Part shown: positions 1-8,391 of the stretch, piece after piece
How positions within the stretch are numbered: position 1 is the stretch's first letter
How the letters are laid out: every line of letters starts with the position of its first letter
Source of the DNA: Terriglobales bacterium
Lineage (GTDB): Bacteria; Acidobacteriota; Terriglobia; Terriglobales; Acidobacteriaceae
Length of the DNA: 64,000 nucleotides
NCBI GenBank assembly: GCA_035651655.1
Contig: DASRFG010000023.1
Coordinates: 434,001-498,000, forward strand
Direction of reading: 5' to 3'
Translations under genes and position numbers: made by a program
Notes under the pieces: generated by a model
What the model was told of the DNA's origin: nothing
The model's input: the letters and a program-made list of their open reading frames with translations, nothing else
The model's database searches: none

Positions 1-610
1 CGTGGTAATGGCGGTCGTCGAAGCTTTTTAGATCAACTTTGTACAGATCCACCCAGGGCCGCAGGTACTCAAGCACCTGCGGGGTGCCGTTTCCGTTGGA
101 GACGAAGCCTGTCATCAACCCGGCCGAGCGGACTTGTTTAAATATTTCGACGGCCCACTCGGAGGTGATCAGCGGCTCGTTATAGGTGCTGACCACCACC
201 TTGGCGCCGTGCCTGCGCGCTTCATCCACTAGGGCTTCAGGCGTCACCTGCAGCGGAGCACTGACCGCATTGGGATCGCGCAGCGCCTGCGACGTTACCC
301 AATTCTGACAGTATCCGCAGTGCAGGTCGCAACCCAGCATGCCAAAGCTATAGGCCAACGCTCCTGGGATGGCATGAAAGAACGGCTTCTTCTCAATCGG
401 ATCGCACTGCACACAGCCCACATAGCCCCAAGGGACGTACAGTGTCCCACCCCGGTTGAACCTGACTTTGCACACCCCCGGCTGGCCGTCAGGAATTGGG
501 CAGCAGTGCCCACAGGAGTAGCAGCGCACTCGGTTACGGTCGAGCGTTTCGCACAGCTCGGAGGCCCCCTCGTGCACCTTTTCGTTGACGATTTCCTTGA
601 GTGTGGCCAT
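1..610 (-). CDS. amrS: AmmeMemoRadiSam-type radical SAM enzyme (AmrS), 3' end beyond the window
   Basis: Translating the minus strand from the ATG at 610 gives an open frame that runs off the left edge, so the C-terminus is missing (about 203 residues seen). Near residue 30 there is a Cys-rich segment (CYSCGHCC), followed by GVCKVRFN. The radical SAM cluster motif GCDLHCGYCQNW (Cx3Cx2C) follows near residue 100. These match the stand-alone AmrS/PflA-like family that co-occurs with AMMECR1 and Memo proteins; its substrate is not settled. A Memo-family partner is encoded about 20 kb away (20,727-21,542), so the system is split here. The TCC GAG GGG region upstream of the start shows no strong Shine-Dalgarno. 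Family assignment is fairly firm; the function is inferred from the family. Confidence 0.85.
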   Translation of the reverse strand, partial: MATLKEIVNEKVHEGASELCETLDRNRVRCYSCGHCCPIPDGQPGVCKVRFNRGGTLYVPWGYVGCVQCDPIEKKPFFHAIPGALAYSFGMLGCDLHCGYCQNWVTSQALRDPNAVSAPLQVTPEALVDEARRHGAKVVVSTYNEPLITSEWAVEIFKQVRSAGLMTGFVSNGNGTPQVLEYLRPWVDLYKVDLKSFDDRHYH

Positions 611-711
611 GGGCAGGACTGGCGATGTCTACATTTTACCGCTTTCGCTGAATGGGAATCGGGTTACGAAGTTGTAATGTGTGGGCCTACGTTACGGCTT
701 TCCACCGGCGC

Positions 712-2229
712 TCACCAGGAATAGTGCACGCTATAAGTGATCGTCTGTTCCTTGTCAGGTGCAATCGTGACCGGGAATTCCGCCGTCTGCGAGTCCTTCT
801 TCACGTGCTTATGGGATTCCTCGATAATTTCCCAATTCAAGGCGCGGTAAAGATGCTCAACTACGCGGACCTCGACCGGCTCGGTTTTGTGATTGCGCAG
901 CTTGATCTCGAATGATTCATCGAGGGTATTCTTGTTTGTGTCGATGTGGTACGAGACGCGGCGGCGCTCGCCCGCACGATCAAATGCATTGCCCGTGTAA
1001 ATGCGGATGGTCTCGTCTTTGGGGGTGTGATCAATCACGTTTTCACCGGTGAACTCGAGATGGCCGTCGGTGTCCCGCCGGTAAAAACGCAGCCTGCCCT
1101 TGGGCAGCGGCATGCCCAGGTGATTGACTTTGGAGTTGACCAACTCCTGCATCACCCAGATCTTCGGGTTTGATTGCGTGCCGTATTCTCGGTCCTGGCG
1201 AATCTGCTCGAGCGCCCAATACTGGTAGCGTTGGGGATCAATCTTCACGCCGTCATAGACATAGACTCGCTTCGAGGCGACCCCTGATGCGCGCACGAAC
1301 TCCACCTGTTTGGTTTCGTGGTCGTGCAAGGTCGTAGGACGTTCCAGAGTGTATAGGTGATATTCGTCGAAAGATTTCTCGGAAACAGGAGGCCGCATTG
1401 CGCCGGCTGAAACCTCAGCGTTGAAAACATAGACGGCATCCGCACTTCTTTGCCCGGGTTGAAGCTTCATCACATCTCCAGCCATCAGCTTTATGGAGGC
1501 GTCCTCGAATGTCTTCCCACTCTGGTTGTCCATGGTGACCCAGCCAATCATGTCCAGCACATCACCTTTCACCGGCGCGATTACGTTGTAATCTGCTTGC
1601 CAATTCATGCCGCCGGTCACGTAGGAAAGCTCAGCGCTGAATTTGCCTGGCTTGTCGGTCTGAAGCTGCCAATTCAGAGTGGGCTTAAGAATGGTGTCGT
1701 TGGTGAGAGCTGGAAAGAGTGGAAGCCCGGGTAAACCAAAACGAATTTTGCCATCAACTTCTACAATGGGAACCCCGGTGCCCTGGGCGTACGCCATTTG
1801 CGTGGCATAGTATTGCTGTCCATATTGCTGGAGCGCGGCATAGTGCGGTACGTAGCCACTGCGAATGATGCGCCCTTTCACGATTTCTGTCTGGTCTCGC
1901 TCCTGCACTTTAAAATCCAGAGTCTTGCCTTCATACAAAGACAGGAGCAATTCCTGCGACACGGGATCGGAGCGGTAATTCTGTTCCAGGATTTGCAACG
2001 CGCGCTGTCCTGAGAGATCGCGCAACATCACCGAGTCGGGTTCCAGATGTGAAGTGATGTCCGTGAATTTGAGCTCGTTGACACCGCCTGAAAGGTCCAA
2101 CGGGACAGATTCGCGGACCACCGCGAACTGCTGGTTGTAGATCGTCAGAGCAGGCTGTGCAGGATCAGCGGCATAGATAATTCCAGAAAACACGAAAATA
2201 CCTAGCCATAATGGAGCAATTCGTGGCAT
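712..2229 (-). CDS. Secreted DUF4139 domain protein
   Basis: A 505-residue protein with a short N-terminal signal peptide (about 20 residues, ending near YAADP). The rest looks like the DUF4139 family: an N-terminal beta-rich part about the effect of residues on inner side-chains (VRESVPLDLSGGVNELKF) and a C-terminal half with DRAGERRRVSYHI and KNTLDESFEIKLRNHKTEPV, typical of the conserved DUF4139 core. A GGAGG Shine-Dalgarno sits about 6 nt before the ATG at 2229. The role of DUF4139 proteins is unknown; export to the periplasm is predicted. It lies downstream of, and on the same strand as, the sigma/anti-sigma pair (120 nt gap), so it could belong to that regulon, but this is only positional. 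Confidence 0.75.
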   Translation of the reverse strand: MPRIAPLWLGIFVFSGIIYAADPAQPALTIYNQQFAVVRESVPLDLSGGVNELKFTDITSHLEPDSVMLRDLSGQRALQILEQNYRSDPVSQELLLSLYEGKTLDFKVQERDQTEIVKGRIIRSGYVPHYAALQQYGQQYYATQMAYAQGTGVPIVEVDGKIRFGLPGLPLFPALTNDTILKPTLNWQLQTDKPGKFSAELSYVTGGMNWQADYNVIAPVKGDVLDMIGWVTMDNQSGKTFEDASIKLMAGDVMKLQPGQRSADAVYVFNAEVSAGAMRPPVSEKSFDEYHLYTLERPTTLHDHETKQVEFVRASGVASKRVYVYDGVKIDPQRYQYWALEQIRQDREYGTQSNPKIWVMQELVNSKVNHLGMPLPKGRLRFYRRDTDGHLEFTGENVIDHTPKDETIRIYTGNAFDRAGERRRVSYHIDTNKNTLDESFEIKLRNHKTEPVEVRVVEHLYRALNWEIIEESHKHVKKDSQTAEFPVTIAPDKEQTITYSVHYSW

Positions 2230-2349
2230 GGTTTTCCTCCGGCGCTCTAGCTAAAGAACGATGCAATGCGATTAACTTGCACCTGAATAGGTGCAATTAC
2301 CAGAGGCACATACGTGAGGGAACCCACTCAGTCAAACCGCATGGATTGG

Positions 2350-3159
2350 TCAGACCCGAGAGGCAGCTTGGCGGGCAATCTCCAGACAATCGCGGCGGGG
2401 CATATCGGTCACAACCAGTATGGTCAAGTCACGCGACTGGAAACCTGCAACTTGCAGGTCTTTGACGAACTGAGCGTGCAACGACTTACCATTGATACTG
2501 CCGATTGCGCGTCCGGCAAGGGTTTCCGCTTCTTTTCGACGAACGAATATGGAAACCTCGTGGACACCGTCATCATAAACCAGGTGGACATAGATTTGTG
2601 TTTGCAATTCGCAAAGACGAGCACGGGCAAGATGGTAGCCGTTCGGAGTGAGGGCTTGGGCGAGCGTGGTCTGCCCCACCCAGGATTGCAACAGATCCTG
2701 AATATCCGCTACCTTGTAGCGCCAGTAGCTGTCCACCAGGTGGGCCATGACCTCATCGTGGTGGTCGTCCGCGGCATCGGCATAGAGAGTGCGCTCGAAG
2801 GCGCGTTGGCGCGAAACATAGAACAAGCTGCCGCCCAACAGAATCAGAAGCACCGCGCTGACCGCTGCCAGCCGTAAGGCGGTACCAGCAAAAATCCGCC
2901 GCCAAAGACTCTCCGAAGCCCGCATTTCCTGTCGCACCCGGGTGCGCACATCTTGAGGATTGATCAACTGTTGGTCGATGGCATTTTGATCGACCGCATT
3001 TCGCAATAGCTCGTCGAATTGACTCTGCGCCTGCAACTCGCGAGCACACTCTGCGCAATCACTCAAATGCTCTTCCAGTTCGAGAATCACTTTCGGCTCG
3101 AGCTCGTTCGACCAGTAGAGCGGCGCCAGATACTCCGCTTCAGTGCAGTTCATAAGCAC
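2350..3159 (-). CDS. Anti-sigma factor, zinc-finger type, membrane-anchored
   Basis: A 269-residue protein. The N-terminus carries an anti-sigma zinc finger: Cys4, then HLSDCAEC (Hx3Cx2C) near residues 30-37, the ZAS/putative zinc-finger module that binds ECF sigma factors. One transmembrane helix (AAVSAVLLILLGGSLFYVS, about residues 94-112) separates it from an external C-terminal domain I do not recognise. The start overlaps the end of the sigma factor gene by 20 nt, so translation is probably coupled. The usual role is to hold the sigma factor at the membrane and release it on an envelope signal. The signal cannot be read from the sequence. Confidence 0.85.
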   Translation of the reverse strand: MLMNCTEAEYLAPLYWSNELEPKVILELEEHLSDCAECARELQAQSQFDELLRNAVDQNAIDQQLINPQDVRTRVRQEMRASESLWRRIFAGTALRLAAVSAVLLILLGGSLFYVSRQRAFERTLYADAADDHHDEVMAHLVDSYWRYKVADIQDLLQSWVGQTTLAQALTPNGYHLARARLCELQTQIYVHLVYDDGVHEVSIFVRRKEAETLAGRAIGSINGKSLHAQFVKDLQVAGFQSRDLTILVVTDMPRRDCLEIARQAASRV

Positions 3160-3736
3160 CTTTCTGTACCTGCTTCACGGAAACTTCCGGCTTACAGACG
3201 CACGCCCGACCTATAGGTTCCGTCAATTTTCGGCGTAATCCAATGCGCGCCCGACTCAGGCGAGACATTACCGTTCCAATGGGGATACTCAGCATCTGCC
3301 CTATTTCTTTGCAGGTGAATCCTTCCACTACTCCCAGCAGAAGAACGGTCCGGTGTTCTTCAGGCAGGCTGTCGAGAGCAGTCACAACTTCCGACCCCGT
3401 AAACTCCGGAGTGCGGGTGACCGTGACCGGCAACTTGAAGGACTCGTTCTCCTCGAGAGACACCAACTGCGGCCTGGTCCGGATCTGCTTCTGCCGCTTA
3501 CTTGCCAGGTTCAACATAATCTTGAACAACCATGCTTTGCAGTTGGTTCCCGCCTCAAACTGCTCAAACGAGCGCCAGGCCCGCAAGAGGACCTCTTGGA
3601 CGAGGTCTTCCGAAAGGGATTTTTCTCGTGTGAGGCGGAGCGCAGTACGCAACAGACTTTCGGCATGTGGCATGGCCACGCGCTCGAACTCCTGTTCGCG
3701 AAACGGATTGCGGAGACGAATGGTAAAGCTCCTCAC
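3140..3736 (-). CDS. ECF-type RNA polymerase sigma factor
   Basis: A 198-residue sigma-70 family protein of ECF size. Region 2 is visible from about residue 15 to 85 (LTREKSLSEDLVQEVLLRAW is the region 2.2 core) and region 4 from about 115 to 170, with the helix-turn-helix EGFTCKEIGQMLSIPIGTVM followed by SRLSRAR. There is no sigma-1.1 or region 3. The start is uncertain: 3736 is a GTG, and an AGGAG lies just inside it ahead of non-ATG codons; Met22 (3673) would cut into region 2. The cognate anti-sigma gene overlaps its 3' end. The C-terminal tail beyond region 4 is about 20 residues with two cysteines (CVCKPE). Confidence 0.88.
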   Translation of the reverse strand: MRSFTIRLRNPFREQEFERVAMPHAESLLRTALRLTREKSLSEDLVQEVLLRAWRSFEQFEAGTNCKAWLFKIMLNLASKRQKQIRTRPQLVSLEENESFKLPVTVTRTPEFTGSEVVTALDSLPEEHRTVLLLGVVEGFTCKEIGQMLSIPIGTVMSRLSRARIGLRRKLTEPIGRACVCKPEVSVKQVQKGAYELH

Positions 3737-3890
3737 CGCTCAATGCTGGCTTTTAACGTCAGGGGAGTCACCCATCAAAAGGCCCGAAAAAAACGCCAAT
3801 CCAGCAGCGTAAGCATACCCCAACACTAACCTAAATACCCGGGCGACAGGATTTCATCCGTCGGCCGAGAAATAAGTAATTTGAACGGTA

Positions 3891-5048
3891 TCAGATGGCG
3901 GAGAGGGCCTGGTCAAGGTCATCCAGGATGTCGTCTATATCCTCAATTCCAACGGAGATACGCACCATGCCGTCGGTAATTCCTATGGCCTTCCGGCCCT
4001 TCTCGCCAAGCGCCGCATGGGTCATGGTGGCTGGATGCGAAATCAAGGTCTCCACGCCTCCGAGGGACTCGCCCAGGGAGCACACCCGCACCTTGCGCAG
4101 CATCTTTTTGGCGTTGTTGAGGGAACCGGTCTCGAACGTAATCATGGAGCCAAAGCCGAGCATCTGCCGCCGCGCCAGCTCGTGCTGGGGATGGTCCGGA
4201 AGCCCTGGGTAATACACCGTTTTCACTTTCTTGTGATCAGCCAGGAACTTGGCCACGGCGCGGCCATTGCGATCGTGCTGCTCCATTCGAACGGCGAGAG
4301 TTTTAACTCCCCGCAGCACCAGCCAACACTCAAAAGGCGACAGAATGGCCCCCGCCGATTTCTGGATGAACGCCAATCGCTCTGCCTGTTCCGGTTTGGT
4401 GCAAACAATCACGCCACCCAAACCGTCGCTATGTCCGTTAAGAAACTTTGTGGTGGAATGGACCACCATGTCTGCTCCCAGCTTGATCGGCTGCTGAAAG
4501 TAAGGCGACATAAAAGTGTTATCCACCACGACTTCTACGCCTCGCCGATGGCAGATTTGACTGATCGCCCAGATGTCGCTGACGGACATTAAGGGATTGG
4601 TGGGAGTCTCCACGTAGACCATGCGAGTGTTTTTACGAATCGCCCGCTCCACCTCACGGACTTGCGAGGTGTCCACATAACTAAACTCCAGGCCATAGTT
4701 TGCGAGAATCTGATTAAACAGTCGCGGCACGCCGCCGTACACATTATGGGAGCAAATCAAATGATCGCCGCTCTTCAACAAGGTGCACATGGCGTTGATT
4801 GCTGCCATGCCGCTGGCAAACACTTTGGCCGCAGTTCCCCACTCCAGGGCCGCGAGATTTTCTTCCAGACGCGTGCGAGTAGGATTGGAAACGCGCGAAT
4901 ACTCGTATCCCTTGTTCTTCCCCAGTTCTTCCTGAACATAGGTTGAAGTGGGATAAATGGGAGCAACTACCGAGCCAGTGAGAGGATCGGGTTCCTGCCC
5001 AACATGGATGGCACGCGTCGCAAAACCGGCTTCGACTTTCTTAGACAT
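3891..5048 (-). CDS. Cystathionine gamma-synthase/lyase-family PLP enzyme
   Basis: A 385-residue enzyme of the Cys/Met metabolism PLP family (fold type I), full length. The PLP lysine is in HSTTKFLNGHSD (Lys201), and YSRVSNPTRTRLEENLAALE near residues 50-69 is the usual N-terminal signature; the C-terminal SLGGVETLISHPATMTH loop is also typical. It could be cystathionine gamma-synthase, gamma-lyase or an O-acylhomoserine sulfhydrylase, which sequence reading alone does not separate. An AAGGA Shine-Dalgarno precedes the ATG. It lies 45 nt downstream of a cystathionine beta-synthase-like gene on the same strand. That pairing favours reverse transsulfuration (homocysteine to cysteine), with this protein as the gamma-lyase; this is inference. 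Confidence 0.87.
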   Translation of the reverse strand: MSKKVEAGFATRAIHVGQEPDPLTGSVVAPIYPTSTYVQEELGKNKGYEYSRVSNPTRTRLEENLAALEWGTAAKVFASGMAAINAMCTLLKSGDHLICSHNVYGGVPRLFNQILANYGLEFSYVDTSQVREVERAIRKNTRMVYVETPTNPLMSVSDIWAISQICHRRGVEVVVDNTFMSPYFQQPIKLGADMVVHSTTKFLNGHSDGLGGVIVCTKPEQAERLAFIQKSAGAILSPFECWLVLRGVKTLAVRMEQHDRNGRAVAKFLADHKKVKTVYYPGLPDHPQHELARRQMLGFGSMITFETGSLNNAKKMLRKVRVCSLGESLGGVETLISHPATMTHAALGEKGRKAIGITDGMVRISVGIEDIDDILDDLDQALSAI

Positions 5049-5093
5049 GACTATCCTTCGGCGCCAGCGGCTAAGTATTTTACCGTCGTGCTC

Positions 5094-6047
5094 TCATTGA
5101 CCGCCTTCTTCAAAAATCCTCTTGGACATGTAACGCTCGGCGGAGTCGGGGATTACGGTCACAATGCGTTTACCCGCACCCAGCCGCTGCGCCACCTGCA
5201 AGGCGGCGTGAACATTGGCGCCGCCACTCGAACCAGAGAGCACGCCTTCTTCCCGCGCCAACAGTCTGACCATTTCAAATGCTTGCGGATCTCGCACCAT
5301 AATGACTTCGTCCGCCAGGCTTGAGTCGAATGTCTTGGGCATAAAGCTCGCTCCGATGCCCTCCACCTTGTGCTTCTCTCCGGGCTTGCCCCCGCCGAGT
5401 ACCGATCCTTGCGCTTCCACGGCAATGGCCAGCACACGGGGCAGCTTCTGCTTAAAGAAACGCGCTACGCCACTGAAAGTTCCGCCGGTTCCGGCGCCTA
5501 TGACGATGGCATCAATCCGGCCTTCCATCTGCTCATATATTTCGTGCGCGGTGGTTTGGTAATGGTATTCAGGATTGGCGGGATTCTCGAATTGCAATGC
5601 CAGGAAAGACTTGGGAGTACGCGCCCCAAATTCACGGGCCCGCCGGATGGCGCCTTCCATGCCCTCGGAATCCGGGGTCCGATGGACCTCAGCGCCGAGG
5701 GCACGCATCAGCATGACTTTTTCTTCTGAGAACCTCTCCGGGACAAAGAAAACTACCTTGTATCCGCGGTTCACCCCAATCAGTGCCAGGCCGATTCCAG
5801 TATTCCCAGCGGTAGCCTCGATGATGGTACTTCCCTTTGCCAGCCGGCCTTCTTCTTCCGCCCGCTTAATGATTCCAATCGCCGCTCGATCTTTTATGCT
5901 GCCGCCGGGATTCAGGTATTCCAGCTTGGCGCAAACCTCTGCCGCGTCATTGGGAACCAAGCGGCGCAGGCGAAGCATAGGAGTTTCCCCAACAAGCTGC
6001 GTGATATCGTCAGCAACTCGCGGGCGACTGGTTTCAAGAGTTTTCAT
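5094..6047 (-). CDS. Cysteine synthase / cystathionine beta-synthase family enzyme
   Basis: A 317-residue fold type II PLP enzyme. The PLP lysine is Lys52 in NPGGSIKDRAA, the substrate loop is TAGNTG (79-84), and the phosphate-binding loop GAGTGGTFSGV follows in the C-terminal half. The segment VEGIGASFMPKTFD resembles the cystathionine beta-synthase branch (VEGIG) more than classic CysK. There is no C-terminal CBS (Bateman) pair, so regulation by AdoMet as in the human enzyme is not expected. It is the first gene of a probable two-gene operon with the downstream gamma-synthase/lyase-like gene. Alternative: O-acetylserine sulfhydrylase. The family is secure, the exact reaction is not. Confidence 0.87.
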   Translation of the reverse strand: MKTLETSRPRVADDITQLVGETPMLRLRRLVPNDAAEVCAKLEYLNPGGSIKDRAAIGIIKRAEEEGRLAKGSTIIEATAGNTGIGLALIGVNRGYKVVFFVPERFSEEKVMLMRALGAEVHRTPDSEGMEGAIRRAREFGARTPKSFLALQFENPANPEYHYQTTAHEIYEQMEGRIDAIVIGAGTGGTFSGVARFFKQKLPRVLAIAVEAQGSVLGGGKPGEKHKVEGIGASFMPKTFDSSLADEVIMVRDPQAFEMVRLLAREEGVLSGSSGGANVHAALQVAQRLGAGKRIVTVIPDSAERYMSKRIFEEGGQ

Positions 6048-6129
6048 TCCTGATTAACAGAGTACGGAACCGTCCAAAAAGCGTCAAATGACCACTCGAT
6101 CACGACGCTACTTGAAGGGGTGTTTGGCC

Positions 6130-7170
6130 CTAGTTGGCCGCGCGGGCCGTCCCCGCGTAGTACCCGGTTCGGGTTCGCACTTGAAGTTTGTTAAAGCCTT
6201 TGGCCTTCGCCTCCACACGGACGGAGCGGTATCCACCCTGACTCTGGGGGCGAATGGGTTTGTAGCCGATGGTGTATTGGTTGCGGATGTCGTGCGCCAC
6301 TTCCTGGGTAATGGCGTCCACCTCGCTCAAATCTTTAGGGAAGAATGACACGCCGCCGGTATCTTCAGCGATTGTGGCTAGCGCGCGGCGAGCTCGGCGC
6401 TGTTTTTCAGTGCCAAGCAAGCCAATGGTGTAGACGGTCGGGCCGTTTTCCGCCTGCAAGCGCCGGACTGCCTGCTCCAGCGATTCGCGGCTGGCATTGT
6501 CTTCTCCGTCGGTGACCACCAGTATGACTTTCTTGTCCAAACGAGCATTTTTCTTCAGGTGATCGGCAGAGGCGACTATAGCGTCATACAACGCGGTACC
6601 ACCGCGGGAATCAATCTTCTGCAGTGCTTCCTGGAGCTGGGGGACCTTGTTCGTGAAGTCCTGATCCAGATAGTACTCGTCGTTGAAATTAACGATAAAA
6701 GCCTCGTCTTGCGGGTTGCTGGCGCGCACGAAATTGACGGCAGCCTGGTTGACTGCCGGCCGCTTATCGCGCATGGAACCGGAATTATCAATTACGATTC
6801 CGACCGCAACCGGAACGTCCTCGCGATGGAACGAGGTGATGTTCTGCGGCACGCCATCCTCGAAAACCTGGAACGCAGCCCTGTCTAAATTGGTCACCAT
6901 GCGGCCTTTAGAGTCGTAGACGGTCGCATGTAAAACCACCTCTTCCACTCGCGCCTTAAATACATAAACCCCGTTGTTCTCACCCTCCGGTTGGCCTTGT
7001 TGGCCTGACCCGACCTGGCTGCCTGCCGGAGGCGTGCTGCGAGGAGGTGGCGCTGGTGGACCCGAAGGAGGCGGTGGCGCGGTGTTGGGCGCATTTTGCG
7101 CGCTAACCCAGGTACCCAACGCTAAAAACAGAGCAATAAAGGCAAGGAAACGATTATTCCGATGGCGCAT
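6130..7170 (-). CDS. Exported VWFA-domain protein (first of tandem pair, downstream)
   Basis: A VWA protein of 346 residues if started at the ATG at 7170, which gives an ideal signal peptide (RFLAFIALFLALGTWVSA). In-frame ATGs also occur at 7188 and 7194; none has a clear Shine-Dalgarno. A Pro/Gly/Gln-rich linker follows (about residues 30-65), then a beta-domain and a von Willebrand A domain whose metal site begins VGIVIDNSGSMRD (DxSxS near residue 128) and continues with VTDGEDNASRESL. The C-terminus reads YTIGYKP and RTGYYAG, typical of the acidobacterial VWFA-related family. It overlaps the end of the preceding VWFA gene by 17 nt. Function unknown; it probably works outside the cytoplasm in protein-protein binding. 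Confidence 0.8.
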   Translation of the reverse strand: MRHRNNRFLAFIALFLALGTWVSAQNAPNTAPPPPSGPPAPPPRSTPPAGSQVGSGQQGQPEGENNGVYVFKARVEEVVLHATVYDSKGRMVTNLDRAAFQVFEDGVPQNITSFHREDVPVAVGIVIDNSGSMRDKRPAVNQAAVNFVRASNPQDEAFIVNFNDEYYLDQDFTNKVPQLQEALQKIDSRGGTALYDAIVASADHLKKNARLDKKVILVVTDGEDNASRESLEQAVRRLQAENGPTVYTIGLLGTEKQRRARRALATIAEDTGGVSFFPKDLSEVDAITQEVAHDIRNQYTIGYKPIRPQSQGGYRSVRVEAKAKGFNKLQVRTRTGYYAGTARAAN

Positions 7171-8245
7171 AGTAACCCGTCTTGGCATACACATGCAGTG
7201 GCGGCAACCCCTTGGGTGGTATGAGTTTCACCTTGATTTTATGCCATTTGCCATCGTGCACTGGTTTCTTTGGACGGTAGCCAAGCACATATTGGTTGCG
7301 TAGTTCGATGCCGATTTTTGTGGCTACATCACTGAGTTCGTTGGGATTTCCGATGTTGAAGGTACGCCCGCCCGTGACATCGGTGACTTCGGCCAACATC
7401 TCCGGCCCGGAACGTTCTTCCGGGGTCGAGGGACTCAAATCAAAAAGCCCGATAGCATAAATCTGAACGTCGGCTTCCTTGACCATTGATTTGATTTCGT
7501 TCTCGGTATAGCGGCTGTGGTTGTCGCCGCCGTCAGAGATGATCAACAACGCCTTTTTTTCATATTTGGCCTTGCGCATCTTGCTGATGCCTAGGTAAAT
7601 CGCGTCCAGCAGTGCGGTCCGGCCCTTGGAAAAAGTCTCAACCAGCTTGCCTTGTATGTCTTCAACGGATTGAGTGAAATCCGCGATCACCTCGGGCTTG
7701 TCCGAGAAAGTCACCATGAAAAATTCGTCTTGCGGATTCGCGGTCTTGAAAAACTCAACCACCGCCTCTTTCGACTTGTCCAGCTTATTCCCCATACTTC
7801 CGCTCATGTCAAAAATCACGCCCAAGGATATGGGCGCGTCTTCACTGGAAAAATGGCGAATTTCTTCTACTTCCTTGTTCTCGAATACGGCGAAATTTTC
7901 CTTGTCCAGCCCTGTGACCAGCCGGTTCATCGGGTCTGTAATGGTGACTGGAACCAGTACCAGGTCGACATCTTTCTTCAGCGCTCGTGTGTGGGTATTC
8001 AACGCAGGATCAAGAACCGGGGGCGCTGTAACCTTGGCAGGATCAACTCGAGGGGTTACGTGGACTTCGTCCGCATTAGTAGCCGTTTGCCCCCTGGCCT
8101 CTGGAAAAACGCTGACCGCGAAGGCCCAAATCAAGCACAACAGCAGGGGCCTGGCTTTGCCCTGGACCGGAAGCGAGAACAATCTATTCGTGTTCGTCCT
8201 GCTGGGGCGAGATGACCCGCGCCCGTTACGACTTTTGCGGGCCAT
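7154..8245 (-). CDS. Exported VWFA-domain protein (first gene of tandem pair)
   Basis: 363 residues from the ATG at 8245, chosen because GAGGA lies about 6 nt upstream; a longer frame opens at 8305 but has no such site. A basic N-terminus and a hydrophobic stretch (LLLCLIWAFAVSVFPEARG) form a late signal peptide or anchor. The VWA metal site is LGVIFDMSGSMGNKLD (DxSxS near residue 146), with ISDGGDNHSRYTEN later. The end, QYVLGYRPKKPVHDGKWHKI then AKTGYYAPSE, matches the next gene's C-terminus, so the two are tandem paralogues that have diverged. It is divergent from the DUF1015 gene, with a perfect palindrome between them. Confidence 0.82.
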   Translation of the reverse strand: MARKSRNGRGSSRPSRTNTNRLFSLPVQGKARPLLLCLIWAFAVSVFPEARGQTATNADEVHVTPRVDPAKVTAPPVLDPALNTHTRALKKDVDLVLVPVTITDPMNRLVTGLDKENFAVFENKEVEEIRHFSSEDAPISLGVIFDMSGSMGNKLDKSKEAVVEFFKTANPQDEFFMVTFSDKPEVIADFTQSVEDIQGKLVETFSKGRTALLDAIYLGISKMRKAKYEKKALLIISDGGDNHSRYTENEIKSMVKEADVQIYAIGLFDLSPSTPEERSGPEMLAEVTDVTGGRTFNIGNPNELSDVATKIGIELRNQYVLGYRPKKPVHDGKWHKIKVKLIPPKGLPPLHVYAKTGYYAPSE

Positions 8246-8306
8246 AATTTCCTCTTTAATCGGGGATACTATCACAGCCGACATCACTTCAAAGTAAGAA
8301 CCCAAT

Positions 8307-8324
8307 ACCAGAGGGTCCTCTGGT
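8307..8324. promoter_or_regulatory. Perfect 18-bp palindrome in divergent intergenic region
   Basis: ACCAGAGG (8307-8314), a 2-nt centre GT, then CCTCTGGT (8317-8324): an exact 8+8 bp inverted repeat. It lies between the divergent VWFA gene (start 8245) and the DUF1015 gene (start 8392), where an operator would sit. It has no T-run, and the 2-nt loop is too small for a good RNA hairpin, so a protein-binding site is more likely than a terminator. The binding protein is unknown. Confidence 0.4.
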
Positions 8325-8391
8325 TATGATGTTTCCCCGGCGCGAAAAGTTTTGCTTTTTCTCTTGTTACAATCCAAAGATTCCGTAACTT

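Noticed and set aside
6048-6129. SAM or other riboswitch before the transsulfuration operon
   Set aside because: The 82-nt gap shows no conserved riboswitch pattern and is short for a SAM-I element.
7674-8297. Plus-strand open frame of 207 codons
   Set aside because: It is opposite the VWFA gene, has low-complexity Ser/Thr composition and no recognisable motif or ribosome site.
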